From positions 5,022,001 through 5,086,000 of the forward strand of contig JAUSZU010000001.1 in NCBI GenBank assembly GCA_030817875.1: 64,000 nucleotides of DNA, in the 5' to 3' direction. A program made the position numbers and the translations under genes. Under the pieces are notes generated by a model. The model was given only the letters and a program-made list of their open reading frames with translations. It was not told the origin of the DNA and did no database searches. Each line of letters opens with the position of its first letter. Within the stretch, counting starts at the first letter, position 1. This DNA is from Flavobacterium sp. W4I14. GTDB lineage: Bacteria; Bacteroidota; Bacteroidia; Sphingobacteriales; Sphingobacteriaceae. Shown in pieces: positions 63,111-64,000 of this stretch.

Positions 63111-63283
63111 AATTACAATTGATAGAACCACTTCAGTTGTAGATTACGATAACATATTTTATCCATTCAATTAACAATATTGTTTCTTTTAACTTAAAAA
63201 AAGGATTTTTAACGATAGGGGTTAACCGCTTCTTTATAAAGCCATTGATTTATATTAAATAGTGCAAATTTAAAAATGTAAAA
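63111..63283. other. Gene-free DNA between the decayed SusC head and SusC E
   Basis: 173 bp of A/T-rich sequence. I cannot align it to SusC-coding DNA by eye; any former coding content is too decayed to see. Confidence 0.4.
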
Positions 63284-63315
63284 TTTGCATTACAGAACAC
63301 TAAATCATATATTGG
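63284..63315 (+). promoter_or_regulatory. Promoter of SusC E
   Basis: TTTG (63284-63287), 20-bp spacer, TATATTGG (63308-63315), 31 bp before the ATG. TTATTAACTAAACTAAAT follows in the leader. Confidence 0.65.
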
Positions 63316-63345
63316 ATTATTATTAACTAAACTAAATTATTTTTT

Positions 63346-64000
63346 ATGAAAAAACTTCTACAAAGTTTGTTCATATTGCTATTTATTGCCACCTCAGCAA
63401 TAGCGCAAGATCGAACAATCACTGGAACAGTTACGGCTCAGGAAGATGGATTACCCCTTCCCGGCGTAAGTGTAAAAATCAAAGGTGCAACTGGCGGAAC
63501 CACTTCAGGTGCAGATGGTAGGTATTCACTTAAAGTCAACAACCAAGCAACCGCACTAGAATTCTCTTATATCGGTTTCTTAAGCCAAACAAAAGCTATA
63601 GGCGGTAGTAGTGTGGTTAACGTACAGTTAAAAAGCGATTCTAAAACTTTATCAGATGTCGTAGTAACAGGTTATACCACACAATCAAAAAGAGATGTTA
63701 CCGGCTCAATAGCAAGTGTAAGTGGTGAAAAACTTAAAAACTTACCTGTTCAGAGTTTTGAACAAGCATTGGCAGGTAAAGCAGCAGGTGTAAACATCAT
63801 TCAGCCAAACGGCGTACTGAACAATCCCCCAGTTTTTAGGGTGCGTGGTTTTAACTCTATCTCTTTAAGTTCTTACCCATTAATTATTGTTGATGGTATA
63901 CCTGTATTTACGGGCGATCAATCGGCTAACAGTGCTGCGGGTAATGCATTGGGAGACATCAACCCTGCTGATATCGAATCAATCGATATCTTAAAAGATG
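63346..64000 (+). CDS. SusC/RagA-family TonB-linked outer-membrane protein (SusC E), cut by the window end
   Basis: The frame is open from ATG 63346 to the last base (218 codons). It has a signal peptide (MKKLLQSLFILLFIATSAIAQ), a CarboxypepD_reg domain (ITGTVTAQEDGLPLPGVSVK), a TonB-box-like linker (LSDVVVTGYTTQSKRDVTGS) and the start of the plug (VPVQSFEQALAGK-like LPVQSFEQALAGKAAGVNI, then PLIIVDGIPV). It should continue about 800 residues beyond the window, with a SusD gene after it. Confidence 0.92.
   Translation, partial: MKKLLQSLFILLFIATSAIAQDRTITGTVTAQEDGLPLPGVSVKIKGATGGTTSGADGRYSLKVNNQATALEFSYIGFLSQTKAIGGSSVVNVQLKSDSKTLSDVVVTGYTTQSKRDVTGSIASVSGEKLKNLPVQSFEQALAGKAAGVNIIQPNGVLNNPPVFRVRGFNSISLSSYPLIIVDGIPVFTGDQSANSAAGNALGDINPADIESIDILKD

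Overview
The window is chromosomal DNA from a member of the Bacteroidota, most likely a Pedobacter-like Sphingobacteriaceae. The evidence is several SusC/SusD outer-membrane pairs, the gliding lipoprotein GldH, the Bacteroidota-type RicT with a Cys-rich head, DUF3078 and DUF5916 barrel proteins, TAnnTTTG-type -7 promoter boxes, and A/T-rich leaders without Shine-Dalgarno sequences. I see no tRNA, rRNA, CRISPR array, prophage, transposase or integrase.

Layout. 1-3.7 kb: the 3' part of a 7TMR-DISM sensor kinase, then a small run of secreted/repeat proteins (WG repeats, an unknown, an LRR-like protein). 3.9-12.2 kb: housekeeping genes (rplS, an MscS channel, psd, hpt, an AsmA-like/GT51 transglycosylase, the Fe-S pair mrp/nfu, def). 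12.3-20.7 kb: an M16 peptidase, an S9 oligopeptidase, proBA and a beta-CASP RNA nuclease. 20.9-27.8 kb: small unknowns, a DJ-1-like protein, a Crp-family regulator, a SanA-like protein, comM and ffh. 28-37.3 kb: a DUF5916 protein, a divergent AraC regulator/siderophore-interacting protein pair, DUF3078, cell-wall glucosaminidases with LysM, an O-methyltransferase and ruvX. 37.6-40.7 kb: holB-ricT-gldH. 40.9-45.1 kb: a TonB-dependent receptor and murF. 45.3-64 kb: a tandem SusC/SusD array. It holds three pairs (the first SusC carries a frameshift), an M14 carboxypeptidase, one decayed SusC 5' end, and a further SusC cut by the right edge.

How it works together. The array should be a set of TonB-powered nutrient importers with surface lipoproteins. 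No glycoside hydrolase, HTCS, sigma or anti-sigma gene is visible, and the only degradative enzyme next to it is a secreted M14 peptidase, so peptide or protein use is as plausible as glycan use. The SusC genes share almost the same leader, start and signal-peptide DNA and fall into two promoter classes, which points to recent tandem duplication and decay. Intergenic regions carry several families of short inverted-repeat elements, some of which create false N-terminal extensions of neighbouring genes.

I did not find a clearly new multi-gene system. The strongest leads are the SusC array (frameshifted copy, decayed head, duplicated promoters), an AraC-type tandem operator with 21-bp phasing between the regulator and the siderophore-interacting gene, and the dispersed intergenic repeat families.
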